Assembly: GCF_009852415.1 (NCBI RefSeq)
Contig: NZ_WOXS01000002.1
Coordinates: 744,001 to 808,000 of the forward strand
Origin: Streptomyces sp. Tu 3180
GTDB lineage: Bacteria; Actinomycetota; Actinomycetes; Streptomycetales; Streptomycetaceae
Reading direction: 5' to 3'
Length of the DNA stretch: 64,000 nucleotides
Below are positions 8,654-20,600 of the stretch, piece after piece. Every line of letters starts with the position of its first letter. Position 1 is the first letter of the stretch. The position numbers were made by a program, and so were the translations under genes. Under the pieces are notes generated by a model. The model saw only the letters and a list, made by a program, of their open reading frames with translations, was not told where the DNA came from and searched no databases.

Positions 8654-11600
8654 ATGAACGCCGCAACGCTGTCGGACGTCCTGCTGGACGCCGCCCACCG
8701 GTCCCCCGAACAGGTGATCGTCCACGTCCGTGGTGACGGCGGCGAGGTCGCCGTCACCTTCCGGCAGCTCCTGGCGGAGTCCCTGCGCGTCGCGGGCGGG
8801 TACCGCGACGCGGGAGTGGAGCCGGGCACCTGCGTACCGGTGCTCGCGGACCGCGGCGAGGACTTCCAGCCCCTGTTCTGGGGCGCCCTCGCGGCCGGTC
8901 TGGTGCCGGTGCCCCTGGCGCCCGACGTGCGGCGGGTCCGCCCGGTGTGGGAGCACCTCGGCCGTCCCCCGGTCGCGGTGGACGCGGGCTGCGCGCACGT
9001 GACCGACCGGCTCCCCCCGGACGCCCGCGTCCTGCGGCTGGAGTCGCTGCGGGAGTGCCGCGCCCTCGCCTCCCCCGTCGCACCCGTTCCGGGGGCTCCG
9101 GCCTTCCTCCAGTTCTCCTCCGGCAGCACGGGGGCGCCCAAGGGCGTGGAGCTGACCCACGCGGCCGTCCTGGCGAACCTGCGGCAACTGGCCGAGGCCT
9201 CCGCCCTCACCGAACGGGACGTGGTGGTCGGCTGGATGCCGTACTTCCACGACATGGGTCTCATCGGCACGCACCTGGCGCCGCTCGCCGCGCGGGCCAG
9301 GCAGGTGAGGATCAGTCCGCTCTCGTTCGCGAAGAACCCCCGGCTGTGGTTCGACACCGCCGCCGCGCACCGGGCCACGGTCCTGTCGGCCGCCAACTTC
9401 GCCCTCGCGCTGGCCGTCCGCCGGGTTCCCGAAGAGGCGTTCGCCGGGCTGGACCTGAGCACGGTGCGGCTGGTCCTGGTGGGGGCCGAGCCGATCTCGG
9501 CGACGGTGTGGCGGGACTTCGCGGCCAGGACGCGCGTGACCGGGCTGGATCCGCGTGCGTTGACGCCCGTCTACGGGCTGGCCGAGGCGACGCTGGCGGT
9601 CGCGTTCCCGCCGCCGGGCGAGGTGGCCGTCCCGGTGGCGCTGGAGCGCGGCGCCCTCAGCCGCGGCCGGGCGGTGGAGCGGGAACCGGGCGGCGACGCC
9701 GTGGAGCTGATGGACGTCGGCCTGCCGGTGCCGGGCTGCTCGGTGCGCGTCACCGACGACGCCGGCCGGCCCCTGGGCGACCGGCGGGTGGGACACATCG
9801 AGGTGCGCGGTCCGCAGGTCGCACGCGGTTACCACGGCCTGCCCGAGGCGACGGCCGAGTCCTTCGCCGACGGCTGGCTGCGCACCGGCGACCTGGGCTT
9901 CCTGCGGGACGGCCGGCTGTGCGTGAGCGGGCGCCACAAGGACGTCCTCTTCGTCAACGGCCGCACGTTCCACGCCCCGGACATGGAGGAGGTGGCGGCC
10001 GCCACGCCCGGGGTGCCGCCGGGTACGACGGTGGTGGTCGGGTCGACCGACCCGGTGACCGGCGGCGAGCGGGTGGTGGTGTTCGTCTCCTGGGCCCGGC
10101 CGCCGCGCACCGCGGCCGAGGTGCTCGACCGGGTCGCGCGACGGGTCCGCGCGGCGCTGGGCCACGACGACGTACGGGTGCTGGCGCTGCCGCCGTCCGC
10201 CTTCCCCCGCACCACCAGCGGCAAGGTGCAACGGCAGCGGATGCGGGCGCGGTTCGAGGCGGGGCGGTACCGCCCCGCGGCCTCCTCCGGCACGGACGGG
10301 GGCGGGCCGGCCCGTGAGCCGGCGCAGGCGTCCCGGCGGCCGTCCGGGGCCGGGGCGCCGGTGCCCCGGTCCCGCGCGGAGGTGCGGCGCGTGGTGCGGG
10401 AGGTCTGGGCCCGGGTGCTGGCGCTGCCGGAGGAGTCGTTCGGGGACCGGGACCGGTTCACGGAGCTGGGCGGCGGCTCGCTGAAGGCCATGGAGGCGCT
10501 CGCCGAACTGGAACGGGCCCTCGGGGTGGGCCTCGCGCCGGCCGTGCTGCGCGACGACACGGTCGCCGGCCTCACCGACCGTCTCCTGGACGCCGTCGCG
10601 GACACGGCGGGACGGCGGGAGCCCGGCCACGGGGCACCGGCCGGGCGGCCCGGGCCGTCCCGGGCCGGCCGGGCGCCGGCGACCGCCGTGGTGGCTCTGG
10701 CCTGCCGGTTCCCCGGGGCGAGTACGCCGGAGGAGTTCTGGGACCTGCTCGCCGCCGGCCGTGACGCCGTGACCCCGGTGCCCGCGGGCCGCTGGGACAC
10801 GACCCGCCCGGCCGGTGGGGCCGGAGCGACGGCGGAAGGACACTGGGGCGCCTTCCTGGAGGACCCCGCCGCCTTCGACGCCGACCACTTCGGGATCGGC
10901 GCCGAGGAGGCGCGCGCCCTCGACCCGCAGGCACGCGTCTTCCTCGAACTGGCCCACGAGGCACTGGAGCGCGCCGGATACGCCGGGCCCCGCCGCCGCG
11001 GCCTGCGGATCGGCGTCTTCGCAGCCGTCGGCGACAGCGGTCACCGGCAGGTCCTCGCCGGCGCCGGTCCCGGCGGTGCGCCGCCGGCCGGGACCGCCGC
11101 CCTGACCGGCAGCCTCCCCGGCCTCGTCGCGGCCCGCGTGGCGCACTGCCTCGACCTGGACGGACCGGCGCTCGTCGTGGACACCGCCTGCTCCTCCGGC
11201 CTGGTGGCCCTGCACCTGGCCCGGCGCAGCCTCGCGGACGGCGAGTGCGACCTCGCCGTCGTCGGAGGCGTCAACCTGCACCTCACCCCGGCCGCGCACG
11301 AGGCGCTCCGGGCGGCCCGGGCGCTGTCGCCGACCGGCCGCAGCCGTGCCTTCGCCTCGTCCGCCGACGGCTTCGTACCGGGCGAGGGCGGCGCGGCCCT
11401 CGTGCTGCGGCGCCTCGCGGACGCCCAGCGGGACGACGACGAGGTCCTGGCCGTCGTCCGCGGCACCGCCGTCAACAACGACGGCACGTCGCTGAGTCTG
11501 CTGGCGCCCAACCCGCTGCGCCAGCGCGAGGTGATCGGCCGGGCCTACGAGGACTGCGGCGTCGACCCGGCGTCGGTGACGTACGTGGAGGCCCACGGCA

Positions 11601-14600
11601 CGGGCACCGCCGTCGGGGACCCGATCGAACTGCGGTCCCTCGCCCACGCCTTCCCGCGCCGCCCGGACGGCCGGCCCCGGCTCCTCGGCTCGGTGAAGAC
11701 CAACATCGGGCACCTGCTGAACGCCGCCGCGCTGCCCTCCGTGGTGAAGGTGGTCCTGGCCCTCGGGCACGGCCGGCTGCCGGCCTCGTTGCACCACGAC
11801 TCCCCCTCCCCGGCGGTGGCGGAGTCGGGGTTCGCGCTGGTCACCGAGTTGAGCGACTGGGAGTCGTCCGGACCGCGCAGGGCGGGCGTCAACGCCTTCG
11901 GCTTCGGCGGCACCAACGCGCACGCCGTCCTGGAGCAGGCCCCGCCCGCCCCGCCGCGCGCCCCGCGTCCCGGCGGCGGCGGCCCGCACCTGCTGACCCT
12001 GTCGGCGGGCAGCGCGGCCGGGCTGCGCGCGTGGGCGTCGCGTCTCGCGGAGCACCTGCGCGACCACCCGGAGCTCGACGAGGGCGACGTCTGCCTGACC
12101 GCGGGCACGGCACGCGACGAACGGCCCCACCGCCTCGCGCTCGTGGCCTCCGGCGACCTGCGCGAGCGGCTCGCCGCGGCGTGCGCCGCCGACGCGCCGG
12201 CGCGGCGGGGCGTGTTCTCCGGGACGGTGACGCACCGGCCCCGGACCGTCTTCGTCCTCCCCGGCCAGGGCGACCTGCGGCCGGGGTGGGGCCGGGCCCT
12301 GTACGCGACGGCACCGGTCTACCGCGAGACGCTCGACGAGGCGTCGGCGGCGGCCGGAAAGGTCCGTGGGCTCACGCTGACGGCCTGGTGCGTCGACGGC
12401 GACGTGACCGCGCGGGACCTGGCCGCGACCGAGGTGGCGCAGCCGCTGCTCGTCGCGCACGGCACGGCCCTCGCCCGGCAGCTGATCGCGTGGGGCGTGC
12501 GGCCCGACGCGGCCGTCGGACACAGCGTCGGCGAGCTCGCGGCCGCGTGCGTCGGCGGGATGCTGTCGCTGCGCGAGACGGTGGCGTTCGCGGCGGAACG
12601 GGGCCGCCTCATGGGCGGGGCGACGGCACCGGGCGCCATGGCGGCCGTGCGGGGCGCCGAGGAGCGGGAGGTGGCCGCCCTGGTGGACGCCTTCCCCGGT
12701 GAGCTCGCGGTCGCGGCGTACAACGGGCCCGGCCGTCCGGTGCTCTCCGGCACTCCCGAGGCGGTCCGCCGGGCGTGCGGACTGCTCGCCGAGCGGGGCG
12801 CGACGGTCCGCCCGCTGCGGGTGTCGCGCGCCTTCCACTCCCCGTTGATGGAGCCGGTGGCGCAGGCGCTGACGGACGCCGCGCGGAAACTGGCGCCGTC
12901 GGCGCCCTCACGCGCGGTGATGAGCACGCTCACCGCCGCGTGGCAGCCGCGGATGGACCCGGACCACCTGCGGGAACACGCGCTGCGGCCGGTGCTGTTC
13001 GGCCGGGCCGTGGCGCGCCTGGTCGACGAGGGATACGACACGTTCGTGGAACTCGGCGCGGGAGGGAGCCTCGCGGGTGCGATCCGCGCGGTCGCCGCCC
13101 GTCACCGGGCGGGGGGAACGGACGGTACGCCGACCGGACCGCAGCCCGCGCGTGGGGAGGCGCCCGGCGGCGGGGTCCTCGTGGTGTCCGCGCCCGCGGA
13201 ACCGGACGCGGCGGACGGCACGCCGGGCGGGGCGGTGGAGCTGGCGCGGACCGTGGCGCGGCTGTGGGTGCGGGGCGTGGCGGTGGACCGTACGGCGTTC
13301 GGCGCGGGGCGGCGGCGGGTGCCGCTGCCGCCCTACCCGTACCGGCGGCGCGGGTACGGGCCCGAACCGGCGGCCCACCGGTTGCTGCACGACGTCGTGT
13401 GGCGGCCGGCGCCGCCGTCCGGTGACGGACCGGCCGTCCCCGTCGTGGTGAGCGGGGTGGACGCGGCGGCGGTGCGCCGGCTGGCGGACGGTCTCACGGC
13501 CCGGGGCGTGCCGGCGGTCGCGGAGGCGGACGACGTGCGCGCCCCGCGGACCGTGGTCCTGCTCGGCGGACCGGCCCGGCCGGGAGCGGCCGCGGACCTC
13601 GGCGCGGGGCAGCACCGGGCCGTCACGGCGTTGCGCGGGGCGCTGGCCCTGCTCGACCGGACGCGGGCGCGCCGCCTGCTGGTGGTGACCGAGGACGCGC
13701 ACGTCACCGGTCACGGCGCGGAGCGCGCGGACCCGGCGCAGGCGGTCCTGGGCGGGCTGGCCCTGGCGGTGCCCGGGGAGTCGGCGGGGGTGGTCGCGAA
13801 CTGGGTCGACCTCTCCTCCCTCGACGACGAGGAGCAGCGGCTGCGGGCGCTGGTCGCCGAGTCGGCGGAACCGCAGGCGGCCGGGGCGGTCGCCTGGCGG
13901 GGCGGGGAGCGCCTGGTACGGCGTGCCGTGCCCGGGGCGGAGGGGGCGCCGGGCGGTGCGGACCGGCTGCCCGCCGACGGCACGTTCCTGATCACGGGGG
14001 GCGCCGGGGGGATCGGGTCGGCGCTGGCCCGGGAGCTCGCGGACCGGGGCCGGCCCGTCCTGGTGCTGGCGGGGCGCTCCCCGCGTCCGTCCGAGGGGCT
14101 GCTGGAGGAGCTCACCGGTCTGGGGGCCGAGGCCCGGTACGTCGCGGCCGACCTCACCGTGCCCGACGACGTCGAGCGGCTCGTCGCCGCGCTGCCGCCG
14201 CTGGACGCCGTCTTCCACGCGGCCGGTGTCGTCCGGCCCGGCAGTCTGCGCGGGACGGACGTGCGGGAGCTGGTGGACGCGCTGGGGGCGAAGACGCTCG
14301 GCACCGCCCTGCTGGCCGAGGCGCTGGAGCGCCACGGGCAGCGTCCCGGGGTGTGCGTCGCGTTCTCGTCGGTGGCGTCGGTGCTGCCGGGCCTGGCCGG
14401 CGCGCTGGGCTCCTACGCGGCGGGGAACGCCTACCTCGACGCCTTCGCCGGCGCGGAGCGCCTGGCCGGCCGGCCGTGGCTGTCGGTGAACCTCGGGCCG
14501 TTCGCGCAGACGGGTCTCGCCGCCGCGGGCGCCGGTCTCCTCGCGGACGCCGCGGGCCGGCCGCTGCCGACCTCGCCCGCGCTGGCCGCGCTGCGGTCGG

Positions 14601-17600
14601 CCTGCGGCACGGACGTGTCCCAGCTGGTCCTCGCCGACCCGACGTCCGTGCGCTCTCCGGCTCCCCCGCCGCGTCCGGCGCCCGTGCCGCGTCCGGCGCC
14701 CGTCCCTCCGGCCGGGCGGCCCGCGGCCGCCGGGAGGGCCGGCGGCGCGGACCGGCCTCCGGCTCCGTCCGGTACGGCCGCCGTGCTGCGCGAACTGCTC
14801 GGGCGGTCCCTGGGGATCCCGGCGTCGGCGGTCGACGACGACACGCCGTTCCCGACCCTCGGCCTGGACTCGCTGGGCGCCGTCGACCTCGTCAGGCGGC
14901 TGGAGCGGAAGCTGGGGCGGGAGATGCCCGCCACGCTCTTCTTCGAGCACCGGACGGTGCGCGAACTCGCCGCCCACCTCGACCTGGTGGCCCCGGGCCG
15001 GCCCGCCGCGCCGGCGCCGTCCGCCGCGTCCGCCGAGGACGGCGCGCCCTTCGCCCTGACGCCCGTGCAGCTCGCGCTGTACACGAGCAGCCTGCTGCAC
15101 CCGGACGTCCCGGCACGCGGTCATCTGCGGCTGACGATCCGCGGCCGGCTCGACACCGGCCTCCTCGTCCGGGCGTTGTCGGCGCTGGCCGAACGGCACG
15201 GCGCGCTGCGGCTGCGCGTGGACGGCTCGGGCGTGCCGCCGGTGCAGCGCGTGGCGCCGCCGGTGCCGCCGGCGGACTGGTTCGAGGTGCGCGAGTGCGC
15301 CGCCGGGGACGTGGCCGGCATCGAGTCGGCCGTGTGCAACCGGCCCTTCGACCTGACCGCGCGGCCGCCGGTGCGCGCCGTGCTGCTCCGCGAGGAGCCG
15401 GAACTCGCGCACCTGCTGCTGGTCGTGCACCACGCGGCGGCCGACGGGTACAGCCTCAACGTCCTCGCCGAGGAACTGTGGGACACGTACACCGCGCTGT
15501 GGCGCGGGGAGCACGACCGGCGGGCGCCGGCACCGGACTTCGCGCGGTACGCGGTGAGCGCGCCGCCTGCCGGCTCCGGCGTGCCGGACGCCGGCCTGCG
15601 CCACTGGGCGCAGCGGCTCGCCGCGCGCGGCGAGCCGCTGCGGCTGCCCTACGACGGTGATCCCGGCGCGCCCGCGACCGGTCCGATCCTGCAGCACCAC
15701 GGCGAGCTCGACGCCGGGCTCGGCGCCGGCCTGGAGCGGCTGGCCGCCGCGCACGGCGTGTCCCTGTTCCACCTGCTGCTCGCCGCGTACGCGCGCTGCC
15801 TGGCCCGGTGGACGGGGCGCCGGGACATCGCCGTGAACGTCGCCAGGGCCGGCCGCGAGGGCCGCTTCGACGGTGTGGAACGGCTCGTCGGTCCGCTCGC
15901 CGACACCCTTCCGCTGCTGTGCGAGGTGGCCGACGACGAGCCGGTCGTGGCGCTCGCGCAGCGGGTGCGGGAGCTGTGGCTGGAGTGCGAGCGGCACGCC
16001 GGACCGAGCAGCCTCGACCTGGCCGGACTGCTGCCCGGCGCCGGTGACGGGCCCCGCACGGTGAGCCCGGCGGGCTTCAGCTTCGCCCGTTTCCCGGCCC
16101 GGCTCGCCGCCGGCTGCCCGGTGGAGGTCCGGGCGACCGCGGCCGGCACCGGGTCGGCCGCGACCCGTCTGACCCTGCTGTGCTGGGCGGACGGTCCGGT
16201 GCTGCGCGTGTCGTGGAACTTCCCGGCGCCGCTGTTCGAGCGGACCACCGTGGCGCGTCTGGACCGGGAGTTCCGCGCGGAACTGGCGGCGGCGCTGCGC
16301 GCTCCGGACGAGCCGGCCGTGCCGTCGCCGGACCGCGGCGTCACCGCCGCGCGAGCCGACGGGAGCCTCCCCCTGGTCGCCCGGCTGCTCGACCGGTTCC
16401 GTGCCGGCGCCGACGCGGTCGCCGTCGACGCGGGCGACGCGTCGCTCACCTACCGGGCCCTGGACCGCGCCTCCGGACTGCTCGCGGCGCGGCTGCGCGC
16501 GCTCGGCGTGGGCCCGGGCGACCTGGTCGGGCTGCTCACCGAGCGCGGCGCGGACACGGTGGTCGGTGTGGTGGGCGTGCTGCGCGCCGGGGCCGGCTGG
16601 GTCCCGCTGGACCCGGACCACCCCGTGCCGCGCCTGGCCGACCAGCTGGCCCGCACCGGCGCCGGCACCGTGGTGTGCCACTCCCCCACCCGGCACGCCG
16701 CCGAGGCCCTCACCGGTGTACGGGTGGTGGCACTCGACGACCCGGCGCACGACGCGGGTCCCGCGGCCGTCCCCGCGTCCTGCGCCCCTCCTGCCGCCCC
16801 CGTGCCCGACGCCGGGGCGGTCGCGTACGTCATCTTCACCTCCGGTTCCACGGGGCGGCCGAAGGCCGTGCCGATCACCCACCGGGCGATGGAGAACTAC
16901 CTCGACTGGGCCGTCGCCGCCTTCGGCTACGGGGCCGGCGACCGCCTCGCCCAGACCGCGTCGCCGTGCTTCGACGCCTCGGTGCGCCAGTTGCTCGCGC
17001 CGCTGCTGGTCGGCGGCACCGTGGTGACCGTGGAGCGGGACCTGCTGCGGGATCCGCAGCTGCTGCTGGAACACGTGGAACGGACGCGCGTGACCGTGTG
17101 GAGCTCGGTACCGACGCTGTGGGAGCAGTTGCTGTCCGCGGCCGAGGAGAGGGCGGCGCGCGGGGCGGGGCCGGCGGACCTGTCCGCGCTGCGCTGGGTG
17201 CACGTCGGCGGTGAGGCGCTGCCCGTGGAGCACGTGCGCCGGTGGTTCGACCTGTTCGGGAACGGCACCCGGATCGCGAACCTGTACGGGCCGACCGAGA
17301 CGACCGTCAACGCCACGTGCCACGTCATCGACGCGCGTCCCGGGGACGAGGTGCGGCGGCTGCCGATCGGACGCCCCGCGGCCGGTGCCGAACTGGAGGT
17401 CGTCGGTGCCGACGGCACCCCGTGCGCGGTGGGCGAGCCGGGCGAGCTCCTCATCTCCGGTGCCGGCCTGACACCGGGTTACCTGGACGAACCGGAGCTG
17501 AACGCCCGGGCGTTCACGCGGCGCGCGGGGCGGCGCTGGTACCGCAGCGGGGACCGGGTGCGCCGGTCGGCGGACGGCACCCTGGAGTTCCTGGGACGGG

Positions 17601-20600
17601 TCGACGACCAGGTGAAGATCCGCGGGAACCGGGTGGAGCCGGGTGAGGTCGAGGCGGCGCTCCAGCGGTGTCCCGGCGTGGCGAGGGCCGCGGTGCTCGC
17701 GCACGAGGGGCGCCTGGCCGCCTTCGTCACCGCCCGGGCCCGGACGGGGCGGCCGGACAGCAGGGAGGTGCGCCGGCATCTGGCCGGACTCCTGCCGTCG
17801 TACATGGTCCCGGCGCGGATCACGGTCGTCGACGCGCTCCCGCTGACCGGTACCGGCAAGGTCGACCGCTCGGCCCTGGTCGGCCTGCTCGGCCCCGGCG
17901 GCCTGAACGGCCGGTCCGGCGCGGGAGGCGCGGGGGCCGCGGAAGGCTCGGGAGCCGCGGAAGGAGCGGAAGTCGTGCCGCCGGGGGCGGAGCGGGCCGT
18001 CCCCGCCCGTCCCGGGGCGGGGGCCGACGGCGGGGGGACCCCTCCGGCCACGGCGACCGAGCGGCGACTGGCGGCGATCTGGTCCGGCGTGCTGCGGGTG
18101 GCCCCCGTCCACCGGGAGGACGACTTCTTCGACCTGGGCGGTGACTCACTGCTCGTCCTCCAGGTGTTCGCCCGGCTCGCGGAGCGGGAGGGACCGCTGC
18201 CCCGGCCGACGGTGATCTACCGTCACCGCACCCTGGCCGCGCTGGCCTCGGCCGTGGACGCGGTCGCCGCGGAGCGGGACTCCACGGCCGTCGCCGCCCC
18301 GCCCCGTCCGGCGGGCGACGCCCGCCTCGCCCCGTTCCCCGTCACCCCGGGCCAGCGCGGATTCCTGCTCGCCGAGGCGCTCTCGCCGGGCGGCGGGACG
18401 TGGCTGGCGCGGCTGCGGCTGTCCGGTCCGCTCGATCCGGACGTCTTCCAGGCGGCGGTGGATCTGCTGGTGGAGCGCCACGGCATGCTGCGCACCGTCT
18501 TTCCGGCCGGTGCCCGGCCGCCCGTCCAGCAGGAACTGCCCCGGTCGCTGCGTCTGCCGGTGGACTTCGAGACGGTCGCCGGCCCCGCCGAGGTGGACGA
18601 GCGCGCGGCGGCCGAGGCCGTCCGGCGCCTCGAACCCTGGGCCTGGCCGCTGCTGCGCCTGCGGGTGCTCACCCTGGCCCCGCACGAACACGTCCTGCTC
18701 GTGCACGCACACCACCTCATCGGCGACGGGTACAGCGCGGCGCTGCTGACGCGGGAGCTGACCGAGGCGTACGGCCTCCTGGCCGACGGCGGCACGCCCC
18801 GGCCGCCCGCGCCGCGGTCGGACTTCCGTGACCACGCCCTGGCGCGGGCCGAGGTCCCGCGGGAGACCGGCGCCGCGACGGCGGAGCACCGGGCCCGGGC
18901 GGCCCGGGTGTGCGCCCCGTACCGGCCGCCGGCGCTGCGTGCCGCCGTGGCGGGCGGGGGCGGTGCGGCCCCGCGCGGTGACGTCCGTTTCCACTCGGCG
19001 GAGTTCACGCTCGACGCGCCGCTGACGGCCGCGTTGCGGACGCTGGCCGCGTCCGCGCGCACCACGCTGTACGCGCCGCTGCTGACCGCCTACTACCAGG
19101 AACTGACGGCGGTGACCGGCCGGCCGGACCTGATCGTGGGACTGGCGGTCAGCGGCCGGGACCGGGCGCTGCCCGACGCCCACCGGGTCTTCGGGCCGTT
19201 CGCCGCCGCCGTACCGGTACGGCCCGCGGGGGCCGCGGAGAAGCCGCTCACGGACGGGGACTTCGCCGGCGCCCTGCGCCGGATCGCGGCGGAGGCGGAG
19301 GACGCGCGTGCCCATGAGGACGTGGTCCCGCGGCGTGCCGACGGGCTTCCGTCGACCTCGCAGTTCTTCTTCACCTTCCTCGACTTCGCCGCGCTGGCTC
19401 CGGTGGACGGTGGCGCGCTGCGGGTGTCGTGGGAGGCGGGGGACAGCGCGTTCCTGCCGCCGTCGTCCGCGACGGACGTGTTCCTGGCGGTACGGCCCGA
19501 CGGCGACGGCCTGCGGGTGACGGTCCGCGGTGCCGCCGCGGCGCTCCCGCCGGCCGCGCTCGACGACTTCGCCGGCTCGGTGCGCGAGCGTCTGGTGCGG
19601 GCCGCCGCGGACGTGCGGGGCGTCGCGCCGCGGGCCGGGAGGCGGCAGGAGGCGATGGACGCCGCCCTGGTCGGGTACCTGCCCGCGCCGGAGCACCTCG
19701 CGCGCCTGGCGGGCCTGCCGGAAGCCGCGCTGCCGCGCGACGAGATACGTGCCCTGCTGTTCCCCGACGGCGCTCCGCGCCTGCTCGAGACGGTGCGGAC
19801 ACCGCTGGGCCGCTCGGGCTTCGTCTGCGTCCCGCTCTTCGCCGACGAACTCGGCCGGGACGCCGCCCTGGTGTCCCGCACCGCTCGCGCGGTGTCGCTG
19901 GCCTCCTCGCGGGGCGCGCGGTGCGTGTCCCTCGCGGGGATGATCCCGTCGCTGACCGGCTACGGCTTCGACGTGCTGCGGTTCCGGCGGTATCCGGCGG
20001 CCGTGACGACGGGGCACGCGGCGACGGTGGTGTCGGTGGTCAAGGCCGTGCACGCGGCGCTCGACGCCACGGGCCGGGAACTGGCGGACCTGGAGGTGGC
20101 GTTCGCCGGGCTCGGTTCGATCGGCGCGTCCTCGCTCGAACTGCTGCTGGCGCTGGCCGACCGCCCGCCACGGCGTCTGCTGCTGTGCGACGTGCGGGGC
20201 AGCGGGCCGCGGCTGAGGGAGCTGGGCCGCCGGCTGCGCGCGCGGGGGCTGGCCCGCGACGTGGAGGTCGCGGAGACCCGGCGGATGCTGCCGGACGCGG
20301 TCCACGGTGCGGATCTGGTGGTGACGGCGGTGAGCGGGACCGCCGCGGTGCTCGACGTCGACCGGCTCCGGCCGGGGGCCGTCGTGGTCGACGACTCCTT
20401 CCCCCACTGCTTCGACACCGGGCGGGCCCTCACCCGCATGCGGGAACGGGGCGACGTCCTGGTCCTGGGCGGCGGGCTGCTGCGGGTCGGGCACACCGAA
20501 CGGGAGGTCGCCGCGGACCTCCCGGCCGCCGCGGCGGCCGGGTATCTCGCCCAGCCCTGGATCGAGGGCACCCTGGCGTCCTGCCGCACCGAGTCCCTGT

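Noticed and set aside
8282..18112. Very long open frames (over 1500 residues) on the minus strand under the megasynthase gene
   Set aside because: They are low-complexity Arg/Pro/Gly/Ala sequences produced by GC-rich codons of the plus-strand gene, without any family motif or ribosome site.
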